From NCBI GenBank assembly GCA_030066905.1, contig JASJAR010000002.1, positions 147,998 to 211,997 on the forward strand: DNA of 64,000 nt, given 5' to 3'. Each line of letters opens with the position of its first letter. Within the stretch, counting starts at the first letter, position 1. Positions 18,038 through 27,783 of the stretch are shown in pieces. The notes beneath the pieces were generated by a model, which was not told the origin of the DNA, searched no databases, and saw only the letters and a program-made list of their open reading frames with translations. The position numbers were made by a program, and so were the translations under genes. The stretch is from Paracoccaceae bacterium (GTDB taxonomy: Bacteria; Pseudomonadota; Alphaproteobacteria; Rhodobacterales; Rhodobacteraceae).

Positions 18038-21000
18038 TCAATCTAGGCCCATCGCGGCCGGAGCCGGCCGCCGTCTCCGGTACCCGATGGCGGCCACGAT
18101 CCAAACGATCAGCGCAATCGCCGCCGAGCCGGCGACGAACTGAAGAAAGGCAAGCTCCCGCGCCCGCTCGGGGAACGCGTCGCCGCCGAACATGGGCGCG
18201 CCGGTCACGATAGCCGACCCCAAGGTCGCGGCAAACCACACCGCCATGGCAAGCGCCGCGGCGCCATTGGCCAGGCGCAGGCCCGACCGACGGCTGCGGA
18301 ACGCCCGGAAGGTGGCCGCGCGAAGCCGACCGACATCGTGCTGCATCGCCAGAAGCGCCGGCACCACGAGGAGCACGAGGAACATCCCGAACCCCAGACC
18401 GTAAACCAGAGTGATCACCGTCGGTTTGAGGAACTGCGCCTGTTGGGACCCTTCGTAAAGAAGCGGGGTGAGCCCGAGCACGGTGGTCGCCGTGGTCAGG
18501 AAGACCGGCCGCAACCGGTCCGCCGCACCGTCGATGATCGACGGAATGAGCCCCCGTTCCTCGGCATATTCGTCCACCGTCGTCACCAGCACGATCGAGT
18601 CGTTGATGATGATCCCGACCATCCCGATCATCCCGACGACCGAGAACATCGACAGCGGCACATCCCAGACGGCGTGGCCGTAGATCGTTCCGACAAGGCC
18701 GAACGGGATGATCGCCATCACCACGAACGGCCGGGTCCAGCTCGAAAACACCCAGGCAAGGGTCAGGAAGATGCCGGTGAGCGCCAGAAGAAGCCCCAGC
18801 ATGGCATCGCCGAGGAACTCCCGCTCCTGTTCGGCCAGACCGGCCATCCGTGTAGACACTGAAAACCGTTCTTCCAGCTCGGGCAGGATACGCTCCGCGA
18901 GGTCTTCGGTGATCTCCTGCGCCCGGGCCGGATCGTCTTCCGAGACATCGCCAGTGACCGAGACGAGCCGGATACCGTTCTCCCGGCGGATTGTTGAGAA
19001 CCCAGTGCGGCTTTCGACCGTGACGACATCGGCAAGCGGCACATAGGAGCCGCTCTCGACGCGCATCTGGGTCCGGTCGAGGAAGTCGGCCGTCAGTTCG
19101 CCGGAGGGCAGTTCCACCCGCATCGCCGCCGAGCGCGGCCCATCGGGATAGGTCGCCGCCTCGATGCCGTTGAGGCGGTCGCGCAGGACCCGCCCGAGCT
19201 CGTCGATGGTGAGCCCCAGGGCCTGACCCTGCGGGGTAAGTTCGAGCACCAGCTCTTCTTTGTCGTAGGCCAGGCTGTCTTCCACCGCCGAGACTTCCGG
19301 GTAGATCGCGATCCGGTCCTTCAGCGCCTCAGCCGCGGCTTTGAGGGTCTCGGTCTCGGCCCCGAAGATCTCGACGTCGAGACTGTCGCCGCCCGGTCCG
19401 CTGCCCCAGCGGCGGAAGCTGATCGTCTCGACCATCGGGTGCCGGACGATGGCCTCCTGGAGATCGGCGACGAAGGCGAAGGAGGAATAGGGCCTGAGAT
19501 CGGCGTCGATGAGCTCGATGGCGATGGAGCCGAGCTGGTAGGTTTCTTTCTGATCGGCCCCCGACATCCCGCGCCCGGTGCTGCCGCCCACTTCGGCGAG
19601 CACGTAGTCGATGGGGTTGAGCCCGTGTTCGGCCTCGTAGCGGGCGCCGAGTTCTTCCACCGTTGCCTGAAGGCTCCGCATCTGCTCGAACGTGTCCTCG
19701 CGCGTTGCCCCGGGCGCCATGGCGAAATTGCCCGACACCGAGCCCTGTTCGGGGGCATTGAAGAACCGCCACTGCACCTCGCCGGTGATGAAGAGCGCCA
19801 TCTGGGAGGCAAGAATCGCCGTCACCCCGGCCAGCACCGCGTAGCGCGCCCGGATTACGCCCGCCATCAGCGGCCGGAAGAGTTGCTCGCGAACCCAGCG
19901 GAAGCCCTTGTTCACCTGCCGGCTCGGCCAGTCGTACCAATGCTCCTTCGCGGTATGCACCAGCGCATGGGCCATGTGGTTCGGCAGGATGAGGAAACAC
20001 TCGATGAGCGAGGCAATCAGCACCACGATCACGGTGAAGGGGATATCGGCGATGAGATCGCCGAACCGTCCGCCGATGGCAACGAGGCCGAAGAAGGCGA
20101 TGACGGTGGTGATCGTCGCCGAGAAGACCGGCAGGAACATTCGCCTAGCGGCGCGCTCGGCGGCGGTCTTGGGGTCCTCGCCGAGACGCCGGGCGCGGAA
20201 ATCGGCGTGTTCACTTACGACGATTGCATCGTCGACGACGATCCCAAGCGTGATGATGAGCGCAAAGAGCGAGATCATGTTGAGGGTGATCCCGGCCGCA
20301 TACATCAGCGCGATGGCTGCCGTCATCGCCACCGGGATGCCGGCGGCCACCCAGAACGCCGTCCGCGCATTGAGGAAGAAGAAGAGCAGTGCGACGACGA
20401 GGCCGAGGCCCATCAGCCCGTTGTCGAGGAGAATGTCGAGGCGCTGCGAAATGAACTCGGCGCGGGCCCGGATGAGGTCGATCCGCGTCCCTTCGGGCAG
20501 ACCGAGCTCCATCTCTGCGGCGACGTCCTCGACCCGGGACTGGATTTCGATTGCGTCGCCCCTCGGGCTGCGGTCCACCCGGATCGAGACGGCCGGCTGG
20601 TCGCCGACGAAATAGGCCCGTTCCCGGTCGGGGCCCTCGACATAGATCGTGGCGACATCGCCCACAGTGAGGTTTCCGCCCCCCGGCTCGGGACGGAGCA
20701 CGATGGCCGCGATCTCGTCGGCGGAACGTTTTGCGACGCCTGTTCTCACCCGCGCCGAACCGTTGACCTCGCCGGCGGGGTCGGCCTCGGCCTCTTCGGC
20801 GATGGCATTTGCGATCTCGCGCATCGTGACGTCGTTCTCGATCAGCGACAGCGAGGTAACCTCGACGATGGTTTCAGGCGCCGCGACGCCCCGGATCGTG
20901 GTGCGCGTCACACCGACCGCGAAGAGCCGGGTGACGAATTCGTCGGCATAGCGCCCCAATTGCTCGACACCGATGGGGCCAGTGATCACGACGTCCGTCA

Positions 21001-21433
21001 CGCGGTCCCGCCAGGCGCCGCGCCGGACGACCGGGTCCTCGGCGTCCTCTGGAAGATTGGTGATCGTATCGACGGCAGCGGCCACGTCGTCCGCGGCCCG
21101 GGCCATGTCCCAGCCGGGTTCGAACTCGAGCTCGACCGAGGCGCGGCCCTCCCGCGAGGTGGACGAGGTGCTCTCCACGCCCTCGACGGCGATCAGGGCA
21201 GGTTCCAGAAGCTGGACGATCCCCGCATCGACGTCTTCCGCCCCCGCCCCGTCCCAGGTCACCGACACCGACACGCTGTCGACGACCACATCGGGGAAGA
21301 ACTGGGCGCGCATGTTCGGAAACGAGACGACACCCAGCACAACGAGCACAACGAGCAACAGGTTTGCGGCGGTCCGGTGCCGCGCGAAATAGCTCAGCAC
21401 CCCCCCGGCATAGGACCCGGGCGCGTGCGCCAT
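18038..21433 (-). CDS. RND-family efflux transporter permease
   Basis: 1131 residues, within the usual range for the inner-membrane pump of a resistance-nodulation-division system; a proton-driven exporter. The N-terminal helix is followed by the large periplasmic loop starting [20 protein letters not shown], then helices including [31 protein letters not shown] in TM4 (acidic proton-relay region) and the second half with [20 protein letters not shown]. It follows the adaptor gene by one base, so the two are coupled. No outer-membrane channel gene is nearby, so it probably uses a TolC encoded elsewhere. The substrate is not predictable. Confidence 0.95.
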   Translation of the reverse strand: MAHAPGSYAGGVLSYFARHRTAANLLLVVLVVLGVVSFPNMRAQFFPDVVVDSVSVSVTWDGAGAEDVDAGIVQLLEPALIAVEGVESTSSTSREGRASVELEFEPGWDMARAADDVAAAVDTITNLPEDAEDPVVRRGAWRDRVTDVVITGPIGVEQLGRYADEFVTRLFAVGVTRTTIRGVAAPETIVEVTSLSLIENDVTMREIANAIAEEAEADPAGEVNGSARVRTGVAKRSADEIAAIVLRPEPGGGNLTVGDVATIYVEGPDRERAYFVGDQPAVSIRVDRSPRGDAIEIQSRVEDVAAEMELGLPEGTRIDLIRARAEFISQRLDILLDNGLMGLGLVVALLFFFLNARTAFWVAAGIPVAMTAAIALMYAAGITLNMISLFALIITLGIVVDDAIVVSEHADFRARRLGEDPKTAAERAARRMFLPVFSATITTVIAFFGLVAIGGRFGDLIADIPFTVIVVLIASLIECFLILPNHMAHALVHTAKEHWYDWPSRQVNKGFRWVREQLFRPLMAGVIRARYAVLAGVTAILASQMALFITGEVQWRFFNAPEQGSVSGNFAMAPGATREDTFEQMRSLQATVEELGARYEAEHGLNPIDYVLAEVGGSTGRGMSGADQKETYQLGSIAIELIDADLRPYSSFAFVADLQEAIVRHPMVETISFRRWGSGPGGDSLDVEIFGAETETLKAAAEALKDRIAIYPEVSAVEDSLAYDKEELVLELTPQGQALGLTIDELGRVLRDRLNGIEAATYPDGPRSAAMRVELPSGELTADFLDRTQMRVESGSYVPLADVVTVESRTGFSTIRRENGIRLVSVTGDVSEDDPARAQEITEDLAERILPELEERFSVSTRMAGLAEQEREFLGDAMLGLLLALTGIFLTLAWVFSSWTRPFVVMAIIPFGLVGTIYGHAVWDVPLSMFSVVGMIGMVGIIINDSIVLVTTVDEYAEERGLIPSIIDGAADRLRPVFLTTATTVLGLTPLLYEGSQQAQFLKPTVITLVYGLGFGMFLVLLVVPALLAMQHDVGRLRAATFRAFRSRRSGLRLANGAAALAMAVWFAATLGSAIVTGAPMFGGDAFPERARELAFLQFVAGSAAIALIVWIVAAIGYRRRRPAPAAMGLD

Positions 21434-21434
21434 C

Positions 21435-22889
21435 TCAGCTGCCCATCCGCGCTTCGATCCGGTTCACGACCTCGGCAGGAACCTCGTCGTTCCGAAGCTG
21501 GGTGAGGGTCCGGGCCTTCGCCTCGGCGGGCATCCTGTCGTTGCTCTCGATGAAGGCGACGAGCCGGGCGCGACGTTCGGGGTCGAGCCGCACCATATCT
21601 TCGCGCGGCGCGGCGACGGCCCCCGGCCTAAGCGGACGTATCCTGATGCCGGGTCCGAGGAGCGGCGTGCGGGCGGCGACCACCTCACGGCCGGCAAGCT
21701 CGTCGGCTCGGACGATCACATCGTCGCCCTGGCGCCGGAGCAGCGCCACCTCTGCCACCTCGAGCCGGTCCTCCTCGCCGAGAACGAGCACTGTGCCGGC
21801 AGCGTCCACAGCCGCGGCGGGCAGACGGGCGACGCCGTCGAGGGCGGGCTCTTCCACCAGAACGGTGACGAAATCGCCGGGACGGAACCCCGGCGCATCG
21901 TCGAGGCGCGCAAAGAGCAGCCGCCCGGTCTGCCCCTCGGCGACCGACGCGCTCTCGCGGCTGATCGCGCCATTTGCCTGCAAATCGACACCGCCCACAT
22001 CGATCACTGCCGTCACCGGCGCCCCGATGAGTTCGCCGGTCTCCGACAACAGACGCGCGTATTGCGCGGTCGACACCCGGAATGCGACCTCCAGCGCTTC
22101 GGGGTCGATGATGTCGCCGAGGCGTTCGCGGTCCGAAACGAGCCGGCCGGGCACGAGGGATACGTCGGCCAGAAGCCCGGTGAAGGGCGCACGCACAATG
22201 GTATCGGCAAGCCGCCGCTCGGCTTCCGCGAGCGCGATTTCGCGCCGCTGGAGCGTGGTGCGCGCCTGATCCACCCGGGCAACCGCGCTCGCCTCGGCCT
22301 GGCGCCGCGACAGTTCGGACTGCCGAGCGGAAGAAGCGTTGAGTTCGGCGGTCTCGACGGCGGCTTCGGTCCCCACGCCGCGCTCGGCGAGATCGCGCTG
22401 GCGCGTCAGGGCGCGGGCGCGCAGCGCGGATTGTTCCTCGGCCGCGGCCAGTTCGTCCCGCGCGATGACCACGGCACGTTCCGCATCGGCCAGATCGGCC
22501 TCGGCCTCGGCCAGATCGGCTTTCGCCGTGTCGCGGGCGGCCTGCGCATCGCGTGGGTCGATTTCGAGCAGAACCTCGCCCTCGGTCACGGCCCCGCCGG
22601 TTTCGAAGTTCTCCGACAGCCGGACAACCGCCCCGGCGGCCGAGGCCCGCAGTTCCAGTGTCCGGCGGCTTTGCACCTCACCGAAGCTCTCGAGTTCGGG
22701 AACGATCGTCCGGGGTGCAATCTCGACGACATTGGCCGCAAACACACGCTCCCGGGCCGGCCGGTCACGCGGCTCCTCGGCCATCCGGGTCTGGATGGCA
22801 CTCATCACAGTTGCCCCGGCAAAGGCGAAAAGCCCCAGGGTGGCGGCGAGCAAAAAGAGCCCGATGAGGGATCGCGTCAGAAACCGCAT
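21435..22889 (-). CDS. RND efflux periplasmic adaptor (HlyD/MFP family)
   Basis: 484 residues, longer than the usual 370-400. It bridges the RND pump and an outer-membrane channel in the periplasm. An N-terminal membrane anchor or signal (RSLIGLFLLAATLGLFAFAG) is followed by a lipoyl half-motif (AAGAVVRLSENFETGGAVTEGE), a long alanine/glutamate-rich coiled-coil hairpin (about residues 120-230) and the second half-motif near IVRAPFTGLLADVSLVPGRL. The extra length is a C-terminal helical tail after AAPREDMVRLDPERRAR. It is first in a two-gene operon; the 81-base upstream region is AT-rich and carries a direct repeat. Confidence 0.93.
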   Translation of the reverse strand: MRFLTRSLIGLFLLAATLGLFAFAGATVMSAIQTRMAEEPRDRPARERVFAANVVEIAPRTIVPELESFGEVQSRRTLELRASAAGAVVRLSENFETGGAVTEGEVLLEIDPRDAQAARDTAKADLAEAEADLADAERAVVIARDELAAAEEQSALRARALTRQRDLAERGVGTEAAVETAELNASSARQSELSRRQAEASAVARVDQARTTLQRREIALAEAERRLADTIVRAPFTGLLADVSLVPGRLVSDRERLGDIIDPEALEVAFRVSTAQYARLLSETGELIGAPVTAVIDVGGVDLQANGAISRESASVAEGQTGRLLFARLDDAPGFRPGDFVTVLVEEPALDGVARLPAAAVDAAGTVLVLGEEDRLEVAEVALLRRQGDDVIVRADELAGREVVAARTPLLGPGIRIRPLRPGAVAAPREDMVRLDPERRARLVAFIESNDRMPAEAKARTLTQLRNDEVPAEVVNRIEARMGS

Positions 22890-22939
22890 GCCGATTACCT
22901 TAACATATAAGCAAGATACTTAGGCGTCGGACCAAATAA

Positions 22940-22962
22940 TCCAACGTCTTAACTCCAACGTC
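22940..22962 (-). promoter_or_regulatory. Direct repeat upstream of the RND efflux operon
   Basis: The nine-base sequence GACGTTGGA (minus strand) occurs twice, at 22954-22962 and 22940-22948, with a 14-base period, in the only AT-rich stretch between moaB and the adaptor gene. Spaced direct repeats at an efflux promoter are a plausible regulator site, but no regulator gene is adjacent. Confidence 0.35.
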
Positions 22963-22970
22963 AGCCGCCG

Positions 22971-23513
22971 TTACTTCCGCCGCAGATGCTCCTCGAGGCG
23001 CGGCAGGATCTCCACGAAATTGCAGGGCCTGTGCCGATAATCGAGCTGAAACGCGAGGATTTCGTCCCAGGCGTCGCGGCAGGCGCCGGGGCTTCCTGGG
23101 AGCGCAAAGAGGTAGGTGCCCCCGGCCACACCGCCGCAGGCCCGGGACTGGACAGCCGAGGTGCCGATCTTTGCCATCGAGACATGGGTGAAGACGGTGC
23201 CGAAAGCCTCGATCTCCTTTTCGTAGACATCGCGGTGGGCCTCGACCGTCACGTCCCGGCCCGTGAGACCGGTTCCGCCGGTCGTGAGAATGACGTCGAT
23301 GCTGACATCGGCGATCCAATCCCCGAGCTTCGCGGCGATCAGGTCGCGGTCGTCAGTGACGACGTCACGGGCGGCGAGCCGGTGGCCGGCCTCCTCGATC
23401 CGACCGACCAGCGTGTCGCCGGACCGGTCGTCCTCGGGCCGGCGCGTGTCGGAGACCGTCAACACGGCGATCCCAATGGGCACGAATGCGCGGGTTTCAT
23501 CGATCCGGCTCAT
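22971..23513 (-). CDS. moaB: Molybdenum cofactor biosynthesis protein B
   Basis: 180 residues. MoaB/MogA-family protein that adenylylates molybdopterin before molybdate insertion by MoeA. The signature TTGGTGLTGRDVT is present, with ALPGSPGACRDAWDEI near the C-terminus and an HRPCNFVEILPRLEEHLRRK tail typical of MoaB. The start overlaps the phosphoesterase stop by ATGA. It is the second of three separate Moco loci in the window. Confidence 0.94.
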   Translation of the reverse strand: MSRIDETRAFVPIGIAVLTVSDTRRPEDDRSGDTLVGRIEEAGHRLAARDVVTDDRDLIAAKLGDWIADVSIDVILTTGGTGLTGRDVTVEAHRDVYEKEIEAFGTVFTHVSMAKIGTSAVQSRACGGVAGGTYLFALPGSPGACRDAWDEILAFQLDYRHRPCNFVEILPRLEEHLRRK

Positions 23514-24106
23514 CGGTCAACCTCAAACCAGTTCACGCTGGGGCCGAGATTGGCCACCTTCGTCCGGCCGATCTCGCCGCGTTCGCCCCAGCAATCGTGG
23601 ACATGTCCGCAGAACACGAAATCGGGCTGAAGGCGCGCCACGGCCTCGCGGACGGCCTCGGAGCCTATCGAACCGGCGGCGGCGTGCCGGTCTGCCACGC
23701 CCTTTGGCGGGGAATGGGAGATCAGGATGTCGATGCTTACAAACCCCGCCAGCATTTCTGCCGCTTCGTCCTCAGACATGTCGAAAGAGTGCCACGGAAG
23801 CGGCGGCAGCGGCGGGATCGCACAACCGATGCCCGCGATGCGGAGGCCGGCCACGTCGGCGGTCTCGCCGTGGAGTACGCGGGCCGTCGTCGCCCCCCGG
23901 AGCGCCGTCTCGGTTTCGTTGTTGCCCGGAACGAGTACGGATTTCGCCGCGATGGGCTCAAGGGCTGTCATCGTTTTCTCAAGGCCCTCGTGGTTCTGCG
24001 CAAAATCGCCGGCCCCGACCACGATATCGGCGTCGGCGGCGGCATCGACGATGGCCGCAGCGGCGGCGAGGTCGCAGTGGAGGTCGGAATAGGCGAGTAT
24101 GCGCAT
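23510..24106 (-). CDS. Calcineurin-like metallophosphoesterase
   Basis: 198 residues. The dinuclear-metal motifs are in order: SDLHCD (Asp8, His10), GAGDFAQNHE, PGNNE in place of the usual GNHE, SHSPP, and FCGHVHD. The short size suggests a small phosphodiesterase or monoesterase of unknown substrate. The ATG at 24106 forms TGATG with the stop of the uracil-DNA glycosylase gene; a GTG one codon earlier is possible. The downstream end overlaps moaB, making a three-gene coupled unit. Confidence 0.9.
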   Translation of the reverse strand: MRILAYSDLHCDLAAAAAIVDAAADADIVVGAGDFAQNHEGLEKTMTALEPIAAKSVLVPGNNETETALRGATTARVLHGETADVAGLRIAGIGCAIPPLPPLPWHSFDMSEDEAAEMLAGFVSIDILISHSPPKGVADRHAAAGSIGSEAVREAVARLQPDFVFCGHVHDCWGERGEIGRTKVANLGPSVNWFEVDR

Positions 24107-24876
24107 CACGGGGTTCTCAGTCGGGCCTGAAGGTCGAGAAGGTCTGCCCAGGTCTCACGCTTGGCGCTGTCGGTACGCAGCAGATAGGCGGGGTGGAACA
24201 TCGGCAGCACGGGGCGACCGAGCGCCGTCGCCCAGTTGCCCCGGAGACGGGTGATGCCGCGCTTGCCGAGAAGCGCCGAGCAGGCGTGGTTGCCCATGGC
24301 AATGAGCAGATCGGGGGCTGCGAGTTCGACATGGCGCTCGACGAACGGAAGAAGCATCGTGATCTCCTCGGGCTTGGGATCACGGTTCTGCGGCGGGCGC
24401 CATGGCAGGACATTGGTGATGTAGAGCGCCCGGGCCGGCTCGGGGGTGTCGCGCGACAAACCTATGGCGGCAAACATACGGTCGAGGAGCTGCCCCGCGC
24501 GCCCGACGAAAGGTTTGCCCTGGATGTCCTCGTCCCGTCCCGGCGCCTCGCCAACGATCATGACTCGCGCGCCCGGGCGGCCATCGGAAAATACCAGGTT
24601 TCGCGCCCCGCGTTTGAGTTCGCAGTGCTCGAACTGTGCCAGCGCCGCCTTAAGGCCGGCAAGGTCGCCGGCCGCCGCGGCCAGGACCCGGGCTTCGGCC
24701 ACCGGGTCGATCTGCGGCGCCTGCCGTTCGGGTGCCGGCGGCGCGGCCTTCGCCGCCGCCGCGACGGGCCGGGTCTTCGCCAGCTCATACCGGTCCACCG
24801 GCGCATCGCCGATCGCCTCGGTCGCCCCGAGCTCGATCTGCCATTCCAGCAATTGAAGCGCCTCGGCCCTATCCAT
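24106..24876 (-). CDS. Uracil-DNA glycosylase lacking Fe-S ligands (family-4-like, BdiUng type)
   Basis: 256 residues from the ATG at 24876, chosen because family N-termini begin MDRAEALQLLEWQ; the frame stays open 34 codons further. It removes uracil from DNA to start base-excision repair. Motif A GEAPGRDED (109-117), KPFVGRAGQLLDR and motif B HPAYLL (228-233) are intact. Only two cysteines exist (Cys85, Cys199). The usual KCRPP cysteine is Trp159 (LPWRPPQNR), so a four-cysteine [4Fe-4S] cluster cannot form. I recall a similar cluster-less enzyme described from Bradyrhizobium. A proline/alanine linker (about 38-60) joins the N-terminus to the catalytic domain. Confidence 0.88.
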   Translation of the reverse strand: MDRAEALQLLEWQIELGATEAIGDAPVDRYELAKTRPVAAAAKAAPPAPERQAPQIDPVAEARVLAAAAGDLAGLKAALAQFEHCELKRGARNLVFSDGRPGARVMIVGEAPGRDEDIQGKPFVGRAGQLLDRMFAAIGLSRDTPEPARALYITNVLPWRPPQNRDPKPEEITMLLPFVERHVELAAPDLLIAMGNHACSALLGKRGITRLRGNWATALGRPVLPMFHPAYLLRTDSAKRETWADLLDLQARLRTP

Positions 24877-24971
24877 CCAACCGTCATAGGCGGCGGCGCG
24901 GGCCCGGTAAACCTTGTCGGGGCTCCGGGCGCTCCCTATAACCGCGCTTGGCGCCGGCCCGAAGGAAAACC

Positions 24972-25922
24972 ATGGCACTCAGAGGACCGCATCTTCTCGG
25001 GATCGAGCCGCTGGCGCCGGGCGAGATCACCGCGATTCTCGACCTCGCCGAGACCTATGTGACGCTCAATCGCCAGCCCGACAAACACGGCGACGCCCTC
25101 GCCGGGCTCACCCAGATCAACATGTTCTTCGAGGCCTCGACCCGCACCCAGGCGAGCTTCGAGATTGCCGGCAAGCGGCTCGGAGCGGATGTGATGAACA
25201 TGGGTGTCGCCGCCTCCTCGGTGAAGAAGGGCGAGACGCTGATCGACACCGCGATGACGCTCAACGCGATGCATCCCGATCTTCTGGTGGTGCGCCATCC
25301 CCATTCGGGGGCGGTGAACCTTCTCGCCGAGAAGGTGACCTGCTCGGTCCTGAACGCTGGGGACGGCCGCCACGAACACCCCACCCAGGCGCTCCTCGAT
25401 GCGCTGACGATCCGCCGCGCCAAGGGGCGGCTTCACCGGCTGACGGTGGCGATCTGCGGCGATATCGCTCATTCCCGCGTGGCGCGGTCGAACATCCTGC
25501 TTTTGGGCAGGATGGAAAGCCGGGTGCGGCTCGTCGGGCCGCCGACGCTGATCCCGGCAGGCGCGGCTGAATGGGGCGTCGAGGTCACCGACCGGATGGA
25601 GGAGGGCCTCGACGGGGCGGACGTGGTGATGATGCTCAGGCTTCAGAAAGAACGGATGGATGGCGGGTTCATCCCGTCGGAGCGGGAGTATTATCACCGT
25701 TTCGGGCTCGACGCCGAAAAGCTTGCCCTGGCAAAGCCGGACGCCATCGTGATGCACCCCGGTCCGATGAACCGGGGCGTGGAGATCGACGGGACGCTCG
25801 CCGACGACATCAACCGCTCGGTGATCCAGGACCAGGTGGAGATGGGGGTCGCGGTGCGGATGGCAGCGATGGACCTTCTGGCCCGGGCCCGGAAGGCCCG
25901 GCCCCGCGAGGTGATGGCGTGA
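24972..25922 (+). CDS. pyrB: Aspartate carbamoyltransferase catalytic subunit
   Basis: 316 residues, normal for PyrB. It condenses carbamoyl phosphate with aspartate in the second step of pyrimidine synthesis. The carbamoyl-phosphate motif [12 protein letters not shown], the [13 protein letters not shown] block and [10 protein letters not shown] (aspartate side) are all present. The start at 24972 is preferred over an upstream in-frame codon because it gives the conserved N-terminus. It diverges from the glycosylase gene across 95 bases and lies upstream of a dihydroorotase-like gene, with one small gene between. Confidence 0.97.
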   Translation: MALRGPHLLGIEPLAPGEITAILDLAETYVTLNRQPDKHGDALAGLTQINMFFEASTRTQASFEIAGKRLGADVMNMGVAASSVKKGETLIDTAMTLNAMHPDLLVVRHPHSGAVNLLAEKVTCSVLNAGDGRHEHPTQALLDALTIRRAKGRLHRLTVAICGDIAHSRVARSNILLLGRMESRVRLVGPPTLIPAGAAEWGVEVTDRMEEGLDGADVVMMLRLQKERMDGGFIPSEREYYHRFGLDAEKLALAKPDAIVMHPGPMNRGVEIDGTLADDINRSVIQDQVEMGVAVRMAAMDLLARARKARPREVMA

Positions 25923-25962
25923 ACCCGCAAACTGAAATGCACGAAGCCGCCTTCTGTGGCTT

Positions 25963-25997
25963 GGCCTCCGGCGGGCGTGTTTTTGGAACGAAGAAGG
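25963..25997 (+). repeat. Short dispersed repeat (CTCCGGCGGG..TTTTTGG..GAAGAAG type)
   Basis: A 35-base stretch in the 85-base gap after pyrB. It resembles 39612-39646 and, inverted, 60506-60540: a GC-rich CCGGCGGG-like block, a short T run, then a purine-rich GAAG end. Similar sequences are familiar in Rhodobacteraceae intergenic DNA. It may act as a weak transcription-ending or RNA-processing signal. Confidence 0.4.
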
Positions 25998-26007
25998 ACG
26001 CCCCGGG

Positions 26008-26514
26008 ATGAGCCGGATTGAGGTTCGGCCGGGTGAGGTGGTCGTGCTGGCATGGGACGGCCATGTGCCAGAAGGGACGGAGGTTCTGGCCGCGCTCGAC
26101 GTCAAGGGCGATCCCGCGCGGCTCGACATCTTCCCGGCGGCGAAGATCGCCCCGGTTGGTCTCGACGCGTTTCTTGCCGAGGGCCACGGTATTGCGGCCG
26201 CCGATCTTGTGCCGTTCAAGACGGAGCTCGACGGTCTGAAAGGCACCGTCGTCGTACTGCCGGCCCGCGCGCTGTCGGACGGCCGGGTGACGCTCGCCCT
26301 CGCCCCTCCGGCCCGGCATGTCGCGACCTTCCGCGAAGCGGCCGCAGAGATCGCCGCGCCGCTGCCCATTGAGACCGAAAGCGCGAAAGGCAGCCTCGGG
26401 GCGCCGTCGGGCCCCGCGCCGAAGAGCGATGCGCGGGTCGGCGGGATGGTGGCCGCCATCGTCCTCGTCTTTCTGGCGATCTTCGTCACCGTCTTTGTGC
26501 TCATGGGGGGCTGA
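26008..26514 (+). CDS. Hypothetical protein with C-terminal membrane anchor
   Basis: 168 residues. A soluble N-terminal part (about 1-110) of mixed alpha/beta character is followed by a short Ala/Pro/Ser-rich linker and one C-terminal membrane helix (about 144-166, MVAAIVLVFLAIFVTVFVLM), a tail-anchor-like layout. No motif was recognised. Its stop is followed directly by the start of the dihydroorotase-like gene (TGAGTGATG), so it is probably co-expressed with pyrimidine genes. I recall unnamed proteins at this position in related genomes; function unknown. Confidence 0.7.
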   Translation: MSRIEVRPGEVVVLAWDGHVPEGTEVLAALDVKGDPARLDIFPAAKIAPVGLDAFLAEGHGIAAADLVPFKTELDGLKGTVVVLPARALSDGRVTLALAPPARHVATFREAAAEIAAPLPIETESAKGSLGAPSGPAPKSDARVGGMVAAIVLVFLAIFVTVFVLMGG

Positions 26515-26517
26515 GTG

Positions 26518-27783
26518 ATGCGGGTGGTGTTTCGGAACGCGCGCTTGATCGACCCCGAGGCCGGGGAGGTGCGCGACGGGGCTCTCCTTGTCGAGGATGG
26601 CGCCATCGCCGCCCTCGGCGACGCCGAGCCCGCCGGCGCCGAGATCGTCGATTGCGGCGGGCTCTGCCTCGCTCCGGGAATCGTCGATATCGGGGTCAAG
26701 GTGTCCGAGCCCGGGGAACGGCACAAGGAGAGCTTCCGGAGCGCCGGCGCGGCGGCCGCAAGGGGGGGCGTGACGACGATGGTCACCCGACCCGACACCG
26801 AACCCGCCATCGACACGCCCGAAACGCTCGAATTCGTCCGCCGCCGGGCGAACGAGGCCGCGCCCGTGCGGGTCATGCCGATGGCCGCGCTCACGAAGGG
26901 CCGGGCAGGCCGCGAGATGGTCGAGATCGGGTTCCTGCAGGACGCCGGCGCGGTGGCCTTCACCGATTGCGACCGGGTGGTGGAGAACACCAAGGTCTTC
27001 TCCCGGGCGCTCACCTATGCCCGCTCGCTCGGCGCGCTCGTCATCGGCCACCCCCAGGAGCCGGGGCTGTCGGCCGGGGCGGCGGCCACGTCTGGCAAGT
27101 TCGCCTCCCTGAAGGGGCTCCCGGCGGTCTCGCCCATGGCCGAGCGGCTCGGGCTCGACCGCGACCTCGGCCTCGTGGAGATGACCGGCGCGGCCTATCA
27201 CGCCGACCAGGTGACGACGGCGCGGGGCCTCGAACGCCTGGCCCGGGCCAAGGCGGCCGGACTCGACGTGACCGCCGGCATCTCGATTCATCACCTGACG
27301 CTCAACGAATTCGACGTCGGCGATTACCGGACCTTCTTCAAGGTAAAACCGCCGCTCAGGTCCGAGACCGACCGGGTGGCCGCCGTCGAGGCCGTCGCGA
27401 CCGGGCTCATCGATGTCATCTCTTCAATGCACACACCCCAATCGGAGGAGGAAAAGCGGCGGCCCTTCGAGGAGGCCGCTTCCGGCGCTGTCGCGCTTGA
27501 AACCCTGCTGCCGGCGGCACTCAGGCTCCATCACGCCGGGGCCGTAGACCTGCCAGGCCTCTTCCGCGCGCTGGCCCTGAACCCCGCCCGCCGGCTCGGG
27601 TTGCCAAACGGCCGGCTCGCGGCGGGGGCTCCCGCCGATCTGGTGCTCTTCGACCCCGACGCGCCTTTCGTGCTCGACCGCTGGGCGCTGGCCTCGAAGT
27701 CGAAGAACACCCCGTTCGACGGGGCGCGGATGCAGGGCCGGGTGACAGGCACCTGGGTCGGCGGCAAGCGGGTGTTCGGCTGA
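26518..27783 (+). CDS. Dihydroorotase homologue, probably catalytically inactive (PyrC'-type)
   Basis: 421 residues, amidohydrolase fold of the multifunctional-complex type. The residues needed for catalysis are missing: the HxH metal pair of the first strand is replaced by Gly59 and Lys61 (VDIGVKVSEPG), and the catalytic aspartate of the usual DHAPH loop is Met304 (SSMHTPQS). Such pseudo-dihydroorotases are known in other bacteria as structural partners of aspartate carbamoyltransferase, which fits the nearby pyrB. An active PyrC should therefore be encoded elsewhere. A GTG at 26515 is an alternative start. It overlaps plsY by TGATG. Confidence 0.85.
   Translation: MRVVFRNARLIDPEAGEVRDGALLVEDGAIAALGDAEPAGAEIVDCGGLCLAPGIVDIGVKVSEPGERHKESFRSAGAAAARGGVTTMVTRPDTEPAIDTPETLEFVRRRANEAAPVRVMPMAALTKGRAGREMVEIGFLQDAGAVAFTDCDRVVENTKVFSRALTYARSLGALVIGHPQEPGLSAGAAATSGKFASLKGLPAVSPMAERLGLDRDLGLVEMTGAAYHADQVTTARGLERLARAKAAGLDVTAGISIHHLTLNEFDVGDYRTFFKVKPPLRSETDRVAAVEAVATGLIDVISSMHTPQSEEEKRRPFEEAASGAVALETLLPAALRLHHAGAVDLPGLFRALALNPARRLGLPNGRLAAGAPADLVLFDPDAPFVLDRWALASKSKNTPFDGARMQGRVTGTWVGGKRVFG

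Noticed and set aside
19439..21505. 688-codon open frame on the plus strand opposite the RND permease gene
   Set aside because: His/Arg/Asp-rich composition without motifs, fully antisense to a clear RND permease.
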